DNA from: a bacterium
GTDB taxonomy: Bacteria > Latescibacterota > UBA2968 > UBA8231
Assembly (NCBI GenBank): GCA_027593305.1
Contig: JAQCJA010000315.1
Location: 1-5,994 of the forward strand
Direction of reading: 5' to 3'
Length of the DNA stretch: 5,994 nt
Positions 1 through 5,994 of this stretch are shown one piece after another. Under the pieces are notes generated by a model. The model saw only the letters and a program-made list of their open reading frames with translations. It did not search any database and had not been told where the DNA came from. Each line of letters opens with the position of its first letter. Position 1 is the first letter of the stretch. The translations under genes were made by a program, and so were the position numbers.

Positions 1-2
1 TG

Positions 3-545
3 ATGTGTACGCCCTGGCCGCAGGCGCCCGCCGTTCGTGCGTTGATCCTGGAATGTGCCGCAGCACATGCCCAGGCTGTTCCCCCGGGCGTGCAACTGCT
101 GGCCGGATGGCCGGGGCGCCTGTTGCTGCACCCCTTGATCCAGAGGCTGTTGCTGGCGTCGGGTGTCTCACGGTGGCTGACACGACGTACCCTGCAACTG
201 GCCTTTCACGATCCAGGTCTGATTCCACCACAGACCCTCGACGACGCGGTTGACGTGCTGCGCGTGCCCGGTACGCTATATGCATACCGTGAGTCGGCCC
301 GCAATCTGGTCCCGGCGGATCTCGACTCCTTCCCGGAACGGTTCCGCCAGATCGACATCCCGACGCTGATTCTCTGGGGACGGGAGGACCGCATTGTGCC
401 ACCGTTGTTCGGCCTGCTCTTCGAGGAGGAGATCCCCGGTTCGACGCTGCACGTATTTGACGAATGCGGTCATGCGCCACATCTGGAACTACCTGTAGAG
501 ACGGCGGCCGTCCTACGTGACTGGATGCGCCGACACATCGCCTGA
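3..545 (+). CDS. Alpha/beta hydrolase, C-terminal part (5' end outside window)
   Basis: This is the C-terminal 180 residues of an alpha/beta-fold hydrolase, probably an esterase, lipase or related serine hydrolase; the substrate cannot be told. Two of the three triad positions are visible. The acid is D129 in LWGREDRIVP at the end of a beta strand (PTLILWG). The histidine is H157 in ECGHAPHLE, followed by the usual C-terminal helix. The region before them (about 35-110) is helical and hydrophobic, as expected for a cap or lid. The stretch VRALILECAAAHAQ near residue 11 resembles the strand that follows the nucleophile elbow, so the Gly-x-Ser-x-Gly nucleophile should lie just upstream of base 1. 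The ATG at base 3 is therefore probably internal and the gene is cut by the window edge. The stop lies 12 bases before the next gene, which suggests an operon. Family call is firm; function within the family is open. Confidence 0.85.
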   Translation: MCTPWPQAPAVRALILECAAAHAQAVPPGVQLLAGWPGRLLLHPLIQRLLLASGVSRWLTRRTLQLAFHDPGLIPPQTLDDAVDVLRVPGTLYAYRESARNLVPADLDSFPERFRQIDIPTLILWGREDRIVPPLFGLLFEEEIPGSTLHVFDECGHAPHLELPVETAAVLRDWMRRHIA

Positions 546-546
546 A

Positions 547-552
547 GAAGGA
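547..552 (+). promoter_or_regulatory. Ribosome binding site for the transglutaminase-like gene
   Basis: GAAGGA lies five bases before the GTG at 558. It is a good Shine-Dalgarno match and decides in favour of this GTG. The in-frame TGA of the preceding hydrolase (543-545) rules out a longer protein, since no other start codon lies between that stop and 558. Confidence 0.7.
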
Positions 553-557
553 CTGCA

Positions 558-2861
558 GTGACCGAGACCCAACGCCACGTACAGCGAGTCGATTGCACCT
601 GTGCCTGCCTTGCTGCCGACTACCATGTGCAGGTGGGGGGCACCGTCGACGGTGCGTCCCTGCGTGATCCGGTCGGCTACGGCAACTACAGCCAGTCCTG
701 GGAAAACAATCTGTGGACACGCATGGCGAACACCGGGACGCAGGCCGTGGTCAACCCCTGGATCCATGTCGATGGCCAGCGCCACTGGCACAGCCTGGAG
801 GACATCCTCGAGGAAGTGCTCGACGCCGGCATGAGCGAAGCAGACAAGGCCCGCGCCATCTGGGACTTCGCCCGCACCCACCGCTACCACAGCACGACGG
901 CGGATGACGAGGTCAAGGACACGGTGAAGATGCTCAACGTCTACGGCTACACCCTGTGCTGGGACGAGGCCTATACCGTGTCCAACCTGTGGCAGGCGGC
1001 AGGCCTGAAGATTCGCCGCGGCCTGCCCCATGGACACTGCACAACGGAGGTCTTCTACGACGACGCCTGGCATCTGCTTGACAGCGACGAGCACCTGATG
1101 GTTCTGGGCCGTGACAACGAAACCATCGTCGGCGAAAGCGAAATATCCCGCGATCACGACTTGATGAAGCGGTCCCACGCCTACGGTGTCCTCAGCCAGC
1201 AGGACCGGACCCGCTCCGAGGACGCCGCGTCCCTGTTCTGCCATGCCGGTGGCCGCAGCGGCTCGCGCCCGAGAATCGGCGATCATGACATGAGCCTGGT
1301 ATTGCGCCCTGGTGAGGCGCTGACCTGGGGCTGGCAGAACCAGGGCCGTTACCATGGCTACGGTAACCCACCCCCTCGTTTCTGCAATGGCACGCTCACA
1401 TGGTCGCCACCATTGGACGCGACGTTTGCGCGATGGACGCAGCACGACCTGTCGGCCAGCAGCGATGGCTCCGGCCTTACCGCCGACTCGCTCACTTGGA
1501 AGTTGCAGTACCCCTACGTACTGGTCGGTGGGCGTCTGCAGTTGGACCTCGGGCCGACGGCTGCCAGCATCGAATTGTCACGGGACGGGAGTTCGTGGAC
1601 AACCGTGACGGATGGCGCCTGCGGCACAACGACCGTCGATCTCAACGAACACTTCACCAACGACACGCCGGCGACCTATGCGGTCCTGCTGCGTCTGACG
1701 GGCAGTGGTTATACGCTCCGTCACCTGCAGGTCGAGTTGACCCTGCAGATGGCTCCCCTGTCCCTGCCAGCCCTGCACATCGGTGATAATGCCGCAACCT
1801 ACACGGATGCGTCGGCGAGCCGGCAGATCGAGGTGACCCACGCCTGGCGCGAACGACAGGACCTGACCCCTCCGGATGCGCCCGTGCCGGAGTCACCCGT
1901 TGGTGGTGCTGTGGTTCTCGGCAGCACACCCACTCTGTGCTGGTCCGCTACCTGTGGGCCTGACGGTGATTATCACGTGCGCCTCGGCACCGACCCGCAG
2001 CTGCTGCGGGTGTTGTCACCCGTCTTCGAGAAACTCGTGTCGCGCACACCCACCAGGGGGCAGCCGCGGTGGACGGTGCCGGAGGCGGGTCTGCTGAATC
2101 CGGATACCCCCTGCTACTGGCAGGTGCGGGCGCGCAACAGGGATGGTCTGTGGGGCGCATGGAGTCCAACGGCGGCGTTCACAGTACAGGCACCGGGCGT
2201 GCCACTGAGTGTGCGCCTCGATATGGACTGGGAATCGCGGCGTGGCGTGCTTCACTGGCAGCCGAATCCCGCCGGCACGATTCCGCAGCACTTTGAGATC
2301 TACGGCAGTGATGAGCGTGGATTCAGCGTCAGCCGACAGGCCTACGTCATCGTCACCGGTGACAGCGATCCCGAGGGCAAACGAACCATGCCGGCCAACC
2401 TGCTGCAGGAGACGCGGCAGACGACCGCCGCCGTCGTCGGCGCGGACCTGGCCCAAGGCAATTGTGCTTTCTTCCGCGTCGTCGCCGTTGATGCCGCCGG
2501 TATCCGCAGCGGCCCGTCAGACTACGCCGAAGCGCCACGGCCGTTCATTACAACTGCTCCGCCGCAGAACATTGCCGCTGGCGTCACCACAACGATTCCC
2601 CTCCGGACGATCCGCTCCATCGGCGACCTGCGTGCCGAGAGTGACGGACCACGACGGTACCAGAAAGCGATCCGCGACGGTGATCTCGTGAGTTTTGTCC
2701 TTGATGAGGGACCGGAGTTCGTCGAACTCGACAGCACGAGCGGCACCCTCACGCTGCGGCCCGAGCCACGGCACGCCAGCACACACACGATCACGGTACG
2801 CGTCAGGAATGGGCAGGGGGGCGTCGACGTGATGGGCTTCGATCTGGTGGTGACAGCATGA
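558..2861 (+). CDS. Transglutaminase-like protein with fibronectin-III/Ig-like repeats
   Basis: This 767-residue protein joins a transglutaminase/papain-like domain to a long beta-sandwich tail. Residues about 80-180 carry the core. C134 sits in GYTLCWDEAYTVSNLWQAAGL, the usual nucleophile helix. H160 lies in HGHCTTEVFYDDAW and D175 in WHLLDSD, giving an apparent Cys-His-Asp triad. Such domains may act as proteases, amidases or cross-linkers; the reaction here is unknown. Residues about 240-433 are beta-rich, perhaps a carbohydrate- or jelly-roll-type module. About 436-545 and 546-661 look like fibronectin-III domains (YWQVRARNRDGLWGAWSP; FFRVVAVDAAGIRSGPS). About 662-767 resembles an Ig/cadherin-like domain (LDSTSGTLTL, then HTITVRVRNGQGG). 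I see no signal peptide, lipobox or membrane helix, although these tail domains are usually extracytoplasmic. C13, C15 and C17 form a CxCxC pattern. The gene follows the hydrolase after 12 bases and overlaps the next gene by four. Domain calls are by eye; the core is the surest. Confidence 0.85.
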   Translation: MTETQRHVQRVDCTCACLAADYHVQVGGTVDGASLRDPVGYGNYSQSWENNLWTRMANTGTQAVVNPWIHVDGQRHWHSLEDILEEVLDAGMSEADKARAIWDFARTHRYHSTTADDEVKDTVKMLNVYGYTLCWDEAYTVSNLWQAAGLKIRRGLPHGHCTTEVFYDDAWHLLDSDEHLMVLGRDNETIVGESEISRDHDLMKRSHAYGVLSQQDRTRSEDAASLFCHAGGRSGSRPRIGDHDMSLVLRPGEALTWGWQNQGRYHGYGNPPPRFCNGTLTWSPPLDATFARWTQHDLSASSDGSGLTADSLTWKLQYPYVLVGGRLQLDLGPTAASIELSRDGSSWTTVTDGACGTTTVDLNEHFTNDTPATYAVLLRLTGSGYTLRHLQVELTLQMAPLSLPALHIGDNAATYTDASASRQIEVTHAWRERQDLTPPDAPVPESPVGGAVVLGSTPTLCWSATCGPDGDYHVRLGTDPQLLRVLSPVFEKLVSRTPTRGQPRWTVPEAGLLNPDTPCYWQVRARNRDGLWGAWSPTAAFTVQAPGVPLSVRLDMDWESRRGVLHWQPNPAGTIPQHFEIYGSDERGFSVSRQAYVIVTGDSDPEGKRTMPANLLQETRQTTAAVVGADLAQGNCAFFRVVAVDAAGIRSGPSDYAEAPRPFITTAPPQNIAAGVTTTIPLRTIRSIGDLRAESDGPRRYQKAIRDGDLVSFVLDEGPEFVELDSTSGTLTLRPEPRHASTHTITVRVRNGQGGVDVMGFDLVVTA

Positions 2862-3232
2862 GTTTCTTGCCTGACGAACACAACATCGGCGCCGACGGCA
2901 TAAAGATCCGCACCTTCTTCGGCGTTCTCTTCGTTGTCTTTGCCATGGGCATGATGGCGCTGCTGACGGTGGTGGGAGCGCCCTTCGCCTTGAGAATGAG
3001 CGTCTTCCTGCCGGCCTGGATCAGCATGCTGTCGCTGCTGCAGGCACGGCAGGGCACCTGTGTCTTTCTCGCCGGCCGTGGCGCCTGCAGCACCGAGATG
3101 GACACCCAGCGCATCGAGGATCCCGAACGGCGGCTGTTCTTCCAGCAGCGCGCCGGCCGCATTCACCTGCAGGCCATGGTCCTGGTGACCGTCTCCATCC
3201 TCATCCCCTGGCGCGTGCCTCTGGGCGGCTGA
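2858..3232 (+). CDS. Small integral membrane protein of unknown function
   Basis: I cannot name this 124-residue protein. It has two adjacent hydrophobic helices at about 19-40 and 43-62, followed by a polar segment (about 63-103) with two cysteines (C68, C77) and many charged residues (RIEDPERRLFFQQR). A third hydrophobic stretch lies at about 104-118. It therefore probably sits in the cytoplasmic membrane with a soluble loop. Its ATG overlaps the stop of the transglutaminase-like gene as ATGA (2858-2861). A weak GGTGG (2846-2850) precedes it, so translation is probably coupled to the upstream gene. The neighbour suggests a partner or membrane anchor for the transglutaminase-like protein, but no motif proves this. 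The LLQAR...TC..LAGRG segment looks like a conserved-family signature, but I cannot tie it to a named family. Confidence 0.8.
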   Translation: MSFLPDEHNIGADGIKIRTFFGVLFVVFAMGMMALLTVVGAPFALRMSVFLPAWISMLSLLQARQGTCVFLAGRGACSTEMDTQRIEDPERRLFFQQRAGRIHLQAMVLVTVSILIPWRVPLGG

Positions 3233-3245
3233 CCCATGGGCCGCC
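3224..3245. terminator. Possible hairpin at the convergent gene junction
   Basis: GGCGGC (3224-3229) can pair with GCCGCC (3240-3245) around a ten-base loop. It spans the stop of the plus-strand membrane protein gene and lies just past the stop of the minus-strand acetyltransferase gene. It could help end transcription from both sides. There is no T-tract on either strand, so it is not a standard intrinsic terminator, and a six-base GC stem can arise by chance in DNA this GC-rich. Confidence 0.25.
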
Positions 3246-3254
3246 ACGAGCGCT

Positions 3255-4019
3255 CTAGGCGGGGGCCGGGCTGACGAAGGTGAAAGCGTCACGCTTCAGG
3301 GCTGCGGCAGCGCAATCCCACATGCGGCGCACCTCCAGCAGATGCGCCTGGGCGTCCAGTACCTTCCCCACGCGCAGATCCTCCCCCGCCAGCAGCCCGG
3401 CGACACGCTCGTAGCGCTGCGCCCAGCCGGCAAATTTGTGGCGCCGACATGTGACACTGTGCTCTTCGGAACCCAGCTGCAGGCTGTAGGTGACATCCTC
3501 ACCGAACAGGTACGGCGGCCCGACGAGTTCCTCCACGCCGTGCATCGAAGTATTGGGCCGCAGGCCGCAACCCAGGAACATCAACTGGCCATCGAGGTCG
3601 CGCACTTTGCGCAGCGGCGACCGTGGACCGACCGGTGTCGTGTCGAGGTGATGGTCAGCGACGAGTTGTGCCGCCAGAGGGCCTGAGGCACATACCGAGT
3701 GGGTCGGTGACCCGGAGCGCAACGTGTCCCTGCGCAGGCGGAAAGCTTCGGCGATTGCCCCGACGCAGCAGGGCGTTGCCTGGCGGTCGAAGTGTGTCTG
3801 CTCACGGTGCACGGTGGCGTAGGACAGGGCCGGCATCAGCAATGTGCCCGCAGGCCCGAGGGCCTGCAGCAGACCCTCAATGACGGTATCGGGACCGCCG
3901 TCGACGTATCCCATGGATGACAACGAAGAGTGCACGAGAAGCACACCCCCCTGACGCACGCCAAGGGCAGCGGACGCTGCGGCAATACGCGCAGCCGTCG
4001 GCACGTGCCCCGCGGTCAT
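3255..4019 (-). CDS. AAC(3)-family (Antibiotic_NAT) N-acetyltransferase
   Basis: This 254-residue protein belongs to the aminoglycoside 3-N-acetyltransferase family, which moves an acetyl group from acetyl-CoA to an amine; the length is normal. Signature segments are present in order: LLVHSSLSSMGYVDGGPDTV (about 27-46), LGPAGTLLMPALSY (54-67), SPTHSVCASGP (104-114), GPRSPLRKV (131-139) and LGCGLRPNTSMHGVEE (149-164). H160 and E163 of the last lie at the family's active-site position. Many chromosomal members do not act on aminoglycosides, so resistance should not be assumed; the natural substrate is unknown. The chosen ATG (4019) overlaps the stop of the kinase gene as ATGA, which points to coupled translation. 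A GTG at 4034 would add five residues but lacks that arrangement. It is the last gene of the minus-strand run. Confidence 0.88.
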   Translation of the reverse strand: MTAGHVPTAARIAAASAALGVRQGGVLLVHSSLSSMGYVDGGPDTVIEGLLQALGPAGTLLMPALSYATVHREQTHFDRQATPCCVGAIAEAFRLRRDTLRSGSPTHSVCASGPLAAQLVADHHLDTTPVGPRSPLRKVRDLDGQLMFLGCGLRPNTSMHGVEELVGPPYLFGEDVTYSLQLGSEEHSVTCRRHKFAGWAQRYERVAGLLAGEDLRVGKVLDAQAHLLEVRRMWDCAAAALKRDAFTFVSPAPA

Positions 4020-4816
4020 TTCGCCGCCGGCCACTCGACCAGAAAGCGGCCACCTTCAGCGGCTTGCGCACGCAACGTGCCGCCCGACCGTTGGATGATC
4101 CGTCGCGACACAGGCAGGCCGAAACCACTGCCTGGGGCTGTTTTGGTGCTCACACCCACGGCGAAGATGCGATCGACGTCACCTGCCACGACACCGGGGC
4201 CGTCATCGTCGACGACGATGCACACGCCACCTGCCGCGGCCGTGGTGGTCAGACGGATGGTGCCGCCATCCTCTCCCGCGCGACCGATCGCCTCGCGAGC
4301 GTTGTATACCAAATTGGTCAGGACCTGCAGCAGATCACCCGGGCAGGCCCGGATGGTGGGCAGATCCGCACCCAGAACCGCGATCAGCAGGACGTTCTCG
4401 CGCTCGCAGCGATAGCGGCACAATTCAATGGTTTCCGAGACGACGTCATTTACCACCACGGGACACGCCGGGTCGCGCAGGTTGGTGGCCATCTCATGCA
4501 GCCGCCGCGCCACGGACAGGACCGTGCCGGTCCAGGTATGCACGGTCCGCGCCCGTGTGCAGAACTCCTCATGACCCTCACGCGTAGCCGCAGGGCCATC
4601 TTCGAGCGCTTCGAGGAGCAACTCTTCATAGCCTGTAACAACGCTGAGGGCATTGTTCAGTTGATGCGCGATGCCGCCGGTGAGGTCGCCGATGACATCG
4701 AGGCGCTGCCGCTGGCACACTACATCAAGCCATGCTTCGTCGCTGAATCCAGATTCTGCCATGCTGCATACGGTAGCCTTGCAGGGGATCGACCACAACC
4801 GTGGGAACCGGATCAT
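4016..4816 (-). CDS. Soluble sensor histidine kinase without a recognisable input domain
   Basis: This 266-residue protein has the catalytic core of a two-component histidine kinase, which autophosphorylates on His and passes the phosphate to a response regulator. The H-box is GDLTGGIAHQLNNALSVVTG, with H51 as phospho-acceptor. The ATP-binding part follows: N-box NLVYNAREAI (N168, N172), G1 box VDDDGPGV (203-209), F-box-like IFAVGVSTK (217-225) and G2 box GSGFGLPVSRRI (229-240). The spacing matches kinases of the AHDFNN type, but Gln52 replaces the usual Glu or Asp after the His. Only about 45 residues precede the H-box; there is no membrane helix or PAS-like domain, so the signal must come from elsewhere. 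The ATG at 4816 is 15 bases after the preceding gene's stop; a second ATG at 4762 (MAESGF) would drop 18 atypical residues and is a real alternative, as neither has a strong ribosome site. No response regulator is in the window. Confidence 0.87.
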   Translation of the reverse strand: MIRFPRLWSIPCKATVCSMAESGFSDEAWLDVVCQRQRLDVIGDLTGGIAHQLNNALSVVTGYEELLLEALEDGPAATREGHEEFCTRARTVHTWTGTVLSVARRLHEMATNLRDPACPVVVNDVVSETIELCRYRCERENVLLIAVLGADLPTIRACPGDLLQVLTNLVYNAREAIGRAGEDGGTIRLTTTAAAGGVCIVVDDDGPGVVAGDVDRIFAVGVSTKTAPGSGFGLPVSRRIIQRSGGTLRAQAAEGGRFLVEWPAAK

Positions 4817-4831
4817 TCCATATCCGGGCCC

Positions 4832-5350
4832 TCACGGTGACTGAACGACCTGAATCGGTGGCCCGGAGGGGGCCGCTTTCACAGCCGCGGGCACAGTGAC
4901 TGGCGCAGGCTGCAGCGGTACCGCTGCAAGAGTCTGCAGGACGTACAGCAGCAGTACCGCGCGCAGGGACCACGACACCGTACGGATCCAGTTCGTCGAC
5001 ACCAGACGATCCAGGACATCGGCGGTGAACCCTTGCTCCAGATCCCGATGTATGGGTTTCTGCAGGACAATGGTTGAGCCCCAGATGACGGCCAGAACTG
5101 CAACGTTGATCAACAGCAGGAGCACGTCGACCCCGGGAGGAGGGGCCAGAACCAGCCATATACCCGAGCCCAGTTCGAAGAGCATCATGGGTGCCACAAC
5201 GGGGCTCGTGCGACGGGTGTGCTCGGCCTCGTAGCGGGAAAACCCGCTTCCCCCCACGCGATGCATGAGCGGGTAGTGCACGGCCTGGACAAACCAGACC
5301 AGCCCGGTCATGAACAAGGTGGCGGCGAAGTGCAGTAGCAGAAGTGTCAT
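4832..5350 (-). CDS. Four-helix integral membrane protein of unknown function
   Basis: I do not recognise a named family for this 172-residue protein. From the ATG at 5350 it starts directly with a hydrophobic helix (about 2-24, TLLLLHFAATLF). Further helices lie at about 50-68, 74-95 and 123-143. A Pro/Ala/Val-rich tail (about 145-172) has no visible structure. Polar motifs at the helix ends look conserved in style: VQAVHYPLMH (21-30), YEAEHTRR (40-47), KPIHRDLEQGF (98-108) and STNWIRTVSW (118-127). The histidines H25, H44 and H101 could bind a metal or cofactor, but this is speculation. A GTG at 5425 would add 25 residues (SHSGGCVRLAVVPRHVD) that look non-native; the ATG is preferred although its ribosome site is weak. 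It lies 15 bases upstream of the histidine kinase, so a joint signalling role is possible. Confidence 0.78.
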   Translation of the reverse strand: MTLLLLHFAATLFMTGLVWFVQAVHYPLMHRVGGSGFSRYEAEHTRRTSPVVAPMMLFELGSGIWLVLAPPPGVDVLLLLINVAVLAVIWGSTIVLQKPIHRDLEQGFTADVLDRLVSTNWIRTVSWSLRAVLLLYVLQTLAAVPLQPAPVTVPAAVKAAPSGPPIQVVQSP

Positions 5351-5397
5351 GGCGGTGTCGGGAAGATCGACGTGGCGTGGCACAACGGCAAGGCGAA

Positions 5398-5413
5398 CAC
5401 AGCCGCCGCTGTG
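5398..5413 (-). other. Short hairpin in the leader between epimerase and membrane protein genes
   Basis: A perfect six-base inverted repeat, CACAGC and GCTGTG, flanks a four-base loop. It lies in the 87-base gap (5351-5437) between the stop of the epimerase gene and the preferred start of the membrane protein. No T-tract follows. It could modulate or process the transcript, or be chance. If translation began at the GTG at 5425, it would fall inside coding sequence. Confidence 0.2.
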
Positions 5414-5437
5414 GCTGACCGGCACGCCGGCGTATTT

Positions 5438-5994
5438 TCAGTTGCCGCGCACCAGCTCGACGAGGGCTTCGTCGAGCCTGGGATGTACGAACTCATAACC
5501 ACATGTGCCGAGAACGACCGGTTCCACCCGTGTACTCGACAGGAGCAGCGATCGGCCCATCTCACCAAGCAGCAGCCGAACCAGGAAGGCGGGTACGGGC
5601 AACACTGTCGGGCGGCGCAGGGCGCGCCCCAGGGACCGGGTGAATACGGCGTTGGTCACCGCCTGCGGCGCTACGGCATTGACTGCGCCACATACCTCAT
5701 CGTGGATGATGAGGTGGTCGATCATACGCACCAGATCATCGAGGGTCACCCAACTCATATACTGACGTCCCGAGCCGATGCGGCCGCCGAGACCCAGCCC
5801 GAAAGGCAGCATCATCTTTGCCAGGGCACCGCCGCTGGGGCTCAGCACGACGCCGATTCGCAGGTGGACCACGCGAATATCCGCCGCCTTCGCCGCCGTC
5901 GTTGCCGCCTCCCATTCACGCACAACATCCGCCAGGAACCCGTGACCGGGGGCGCTCTGCTCCGTGCACGTCTCGTCCCCTCGATCCCCGTAGT
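5438..5994 (-). CDS. TIGR01777-type epimerase / SDR protein (5' end outside window)
   Basis: This is the C-terminal 184 residues of an NAD(P)-dependent sugar-epimerase-like protein of the TIGR01777 (YfcH-like) group, usually about 300 residues; the reaction is not established for most members. Reading the frame past the GTG at 5923 to the window edge gives YGDRGDETCTEQSAPGHGF, the family's typical segment after the active-site tyrosine, followed by FLADVVREWEAA. So the GTG is internal and the gene is cut. Further hallmarks are LRIGVVLSPSGGALAKMMLP, LGLGGRIGSGRQYMSWVTLD and NAVAPQAVTNAVF. The C-terminal part from about visible residue 132 (PVPAFLVRLLLGEMGRSLLL) matches the DUF1731 domain found at the end of these proteins. 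The N-terminal nucleotide-binding GxxGxxG is beyond the edge. The downstream membrane protein gene starts 87 bases after the stop; shared transcription is likely but not shown. Confidence 0.9.
   Translation of the reverse strand, partial: YGDRGDETCTEQSAPGHGFLADVVREWEAATTAAKAADIRVVHLRIGVVLSPSGGALAKMMLPFGLGLGGRIGSGRQYMSWVTLDDLVRMIDHLIIHDEVCGAVNAVAPQAVTNAVFTRSLGRALRRPTVLPVPAFLVRLLLGEMGRSLLLSSTRVEPVVLGTCGYEFVHPRLDEALVELVRGN

Noticed and set aside
543..560. Possible fusion of hydrolase and transglutaminase-like protein by TGA read-through
   Set aside because: The two genes are in the same frame, but a good ribosome site precedes the GTG at 558 and nothing suggests recoding at this TGA.
513..1445. 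Long open frame of 310 codons on the minus strand
   Set aside because: It lies antisense to the transglutaminase-like gene, whose motifs are convincing. Its translation is Val/Ala/His-rich without domains, typical of a shadow frame in GC-rich DNA.
2522..3292. Open frame of 256 codons on the minus strand
   Set aside because: It is antisense to the end of the transglutaminase-like gene and to the small membrane protein. The product is low-complexity His/Arg/Gly-rich and has no recognisable fold.
3255..4019. Clinical aminoglycoside resistance gene
   Set aside because: The family match is clear, but there is no mobile element, integron or resistance context, and many chromosomal members have other substrates.
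3917..4840. Open frame of 307 codons on the plus strand
   Set aside because: It is antisense to the histidine kinase, which has all its catalytic boxes. The plus-strand product shows no family features.
5351..5425. N-terminal extension of the four-helix protein from GTG at 5425
   Set aside because: The extra 25 residues look non-native and the ATG at 5350 begins directly with the first membrane helix.
1..5994. CRISPR arrays, tRNA or rRNA genes, insertion sequences, attachment sites
   Set aside because: No regularly spaced repeats, cloverleaf-like sequence, transposase motifs or flanking inverted repeats were seen; nearly all bases are explained by seven genes.

Overview
The window is a GC-rich, tightly packed bacterial chromosome segment with two gene runs that converge near position 3240. 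Nothing in it marks a plasmid, phage or insertion sequence. Base composition, short intergenic gaps, ATGA overlaps and the protein families suggest a high-GC Gram-negative bacterium. Pseudomonadota, or another phylum rich in transglutaminase-like multidomain proteins such as Planctomycetota or Acidobacteriota, would fit. No gene fixes the taxonomy.

Plus strand, 1-3232: the C-terminal part of an alpha/beta hydrolase is followed after 12 bases by a 767-residue protein starting at GTG. That protein has a transglutaminase/papain-like core with an apparent Cys-His-Asp triad, then a long beta-rich part with two fibronectin-III-like segments and a terminal Ig/cadherin-like segment. Its stop overlaps (ATGA) the start of a 124-residue membrane protein of unknown function. 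The spacing suggests one operon. The large protein and the small membrane protein are probably made in step. The three together look like an envelope or surface-related unit of unknown role.

Minus strand, 5994-3255, in transcription order: a TIGR01777-type NAD(P)-dependent epimerase/SDR protein cut by the window edge; a four-helix membrane protein of unknown family; a soluble histidine kinase without a recognisable sensor domain; and an AAC(3)-family N-acetyltransferase whose start overlaps the kinase stop (ATGA). No response regulator is visible. The adjacency suggests, without proving, that the four-helix protein feeds signals to the kinase and that kinase and acetyltransferase work in one process.

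The two runs end only 22 bases apart. A GC-rich hairpin lies there without a T-tract. The points most worth a second look are the transglutaminase-like protein with extracellular-type domains but no visible signal peptide, the kinase with Gln in place of the usual acidic residue after its phospho-accepting His, and the kinase-acetyltransferase coupling.
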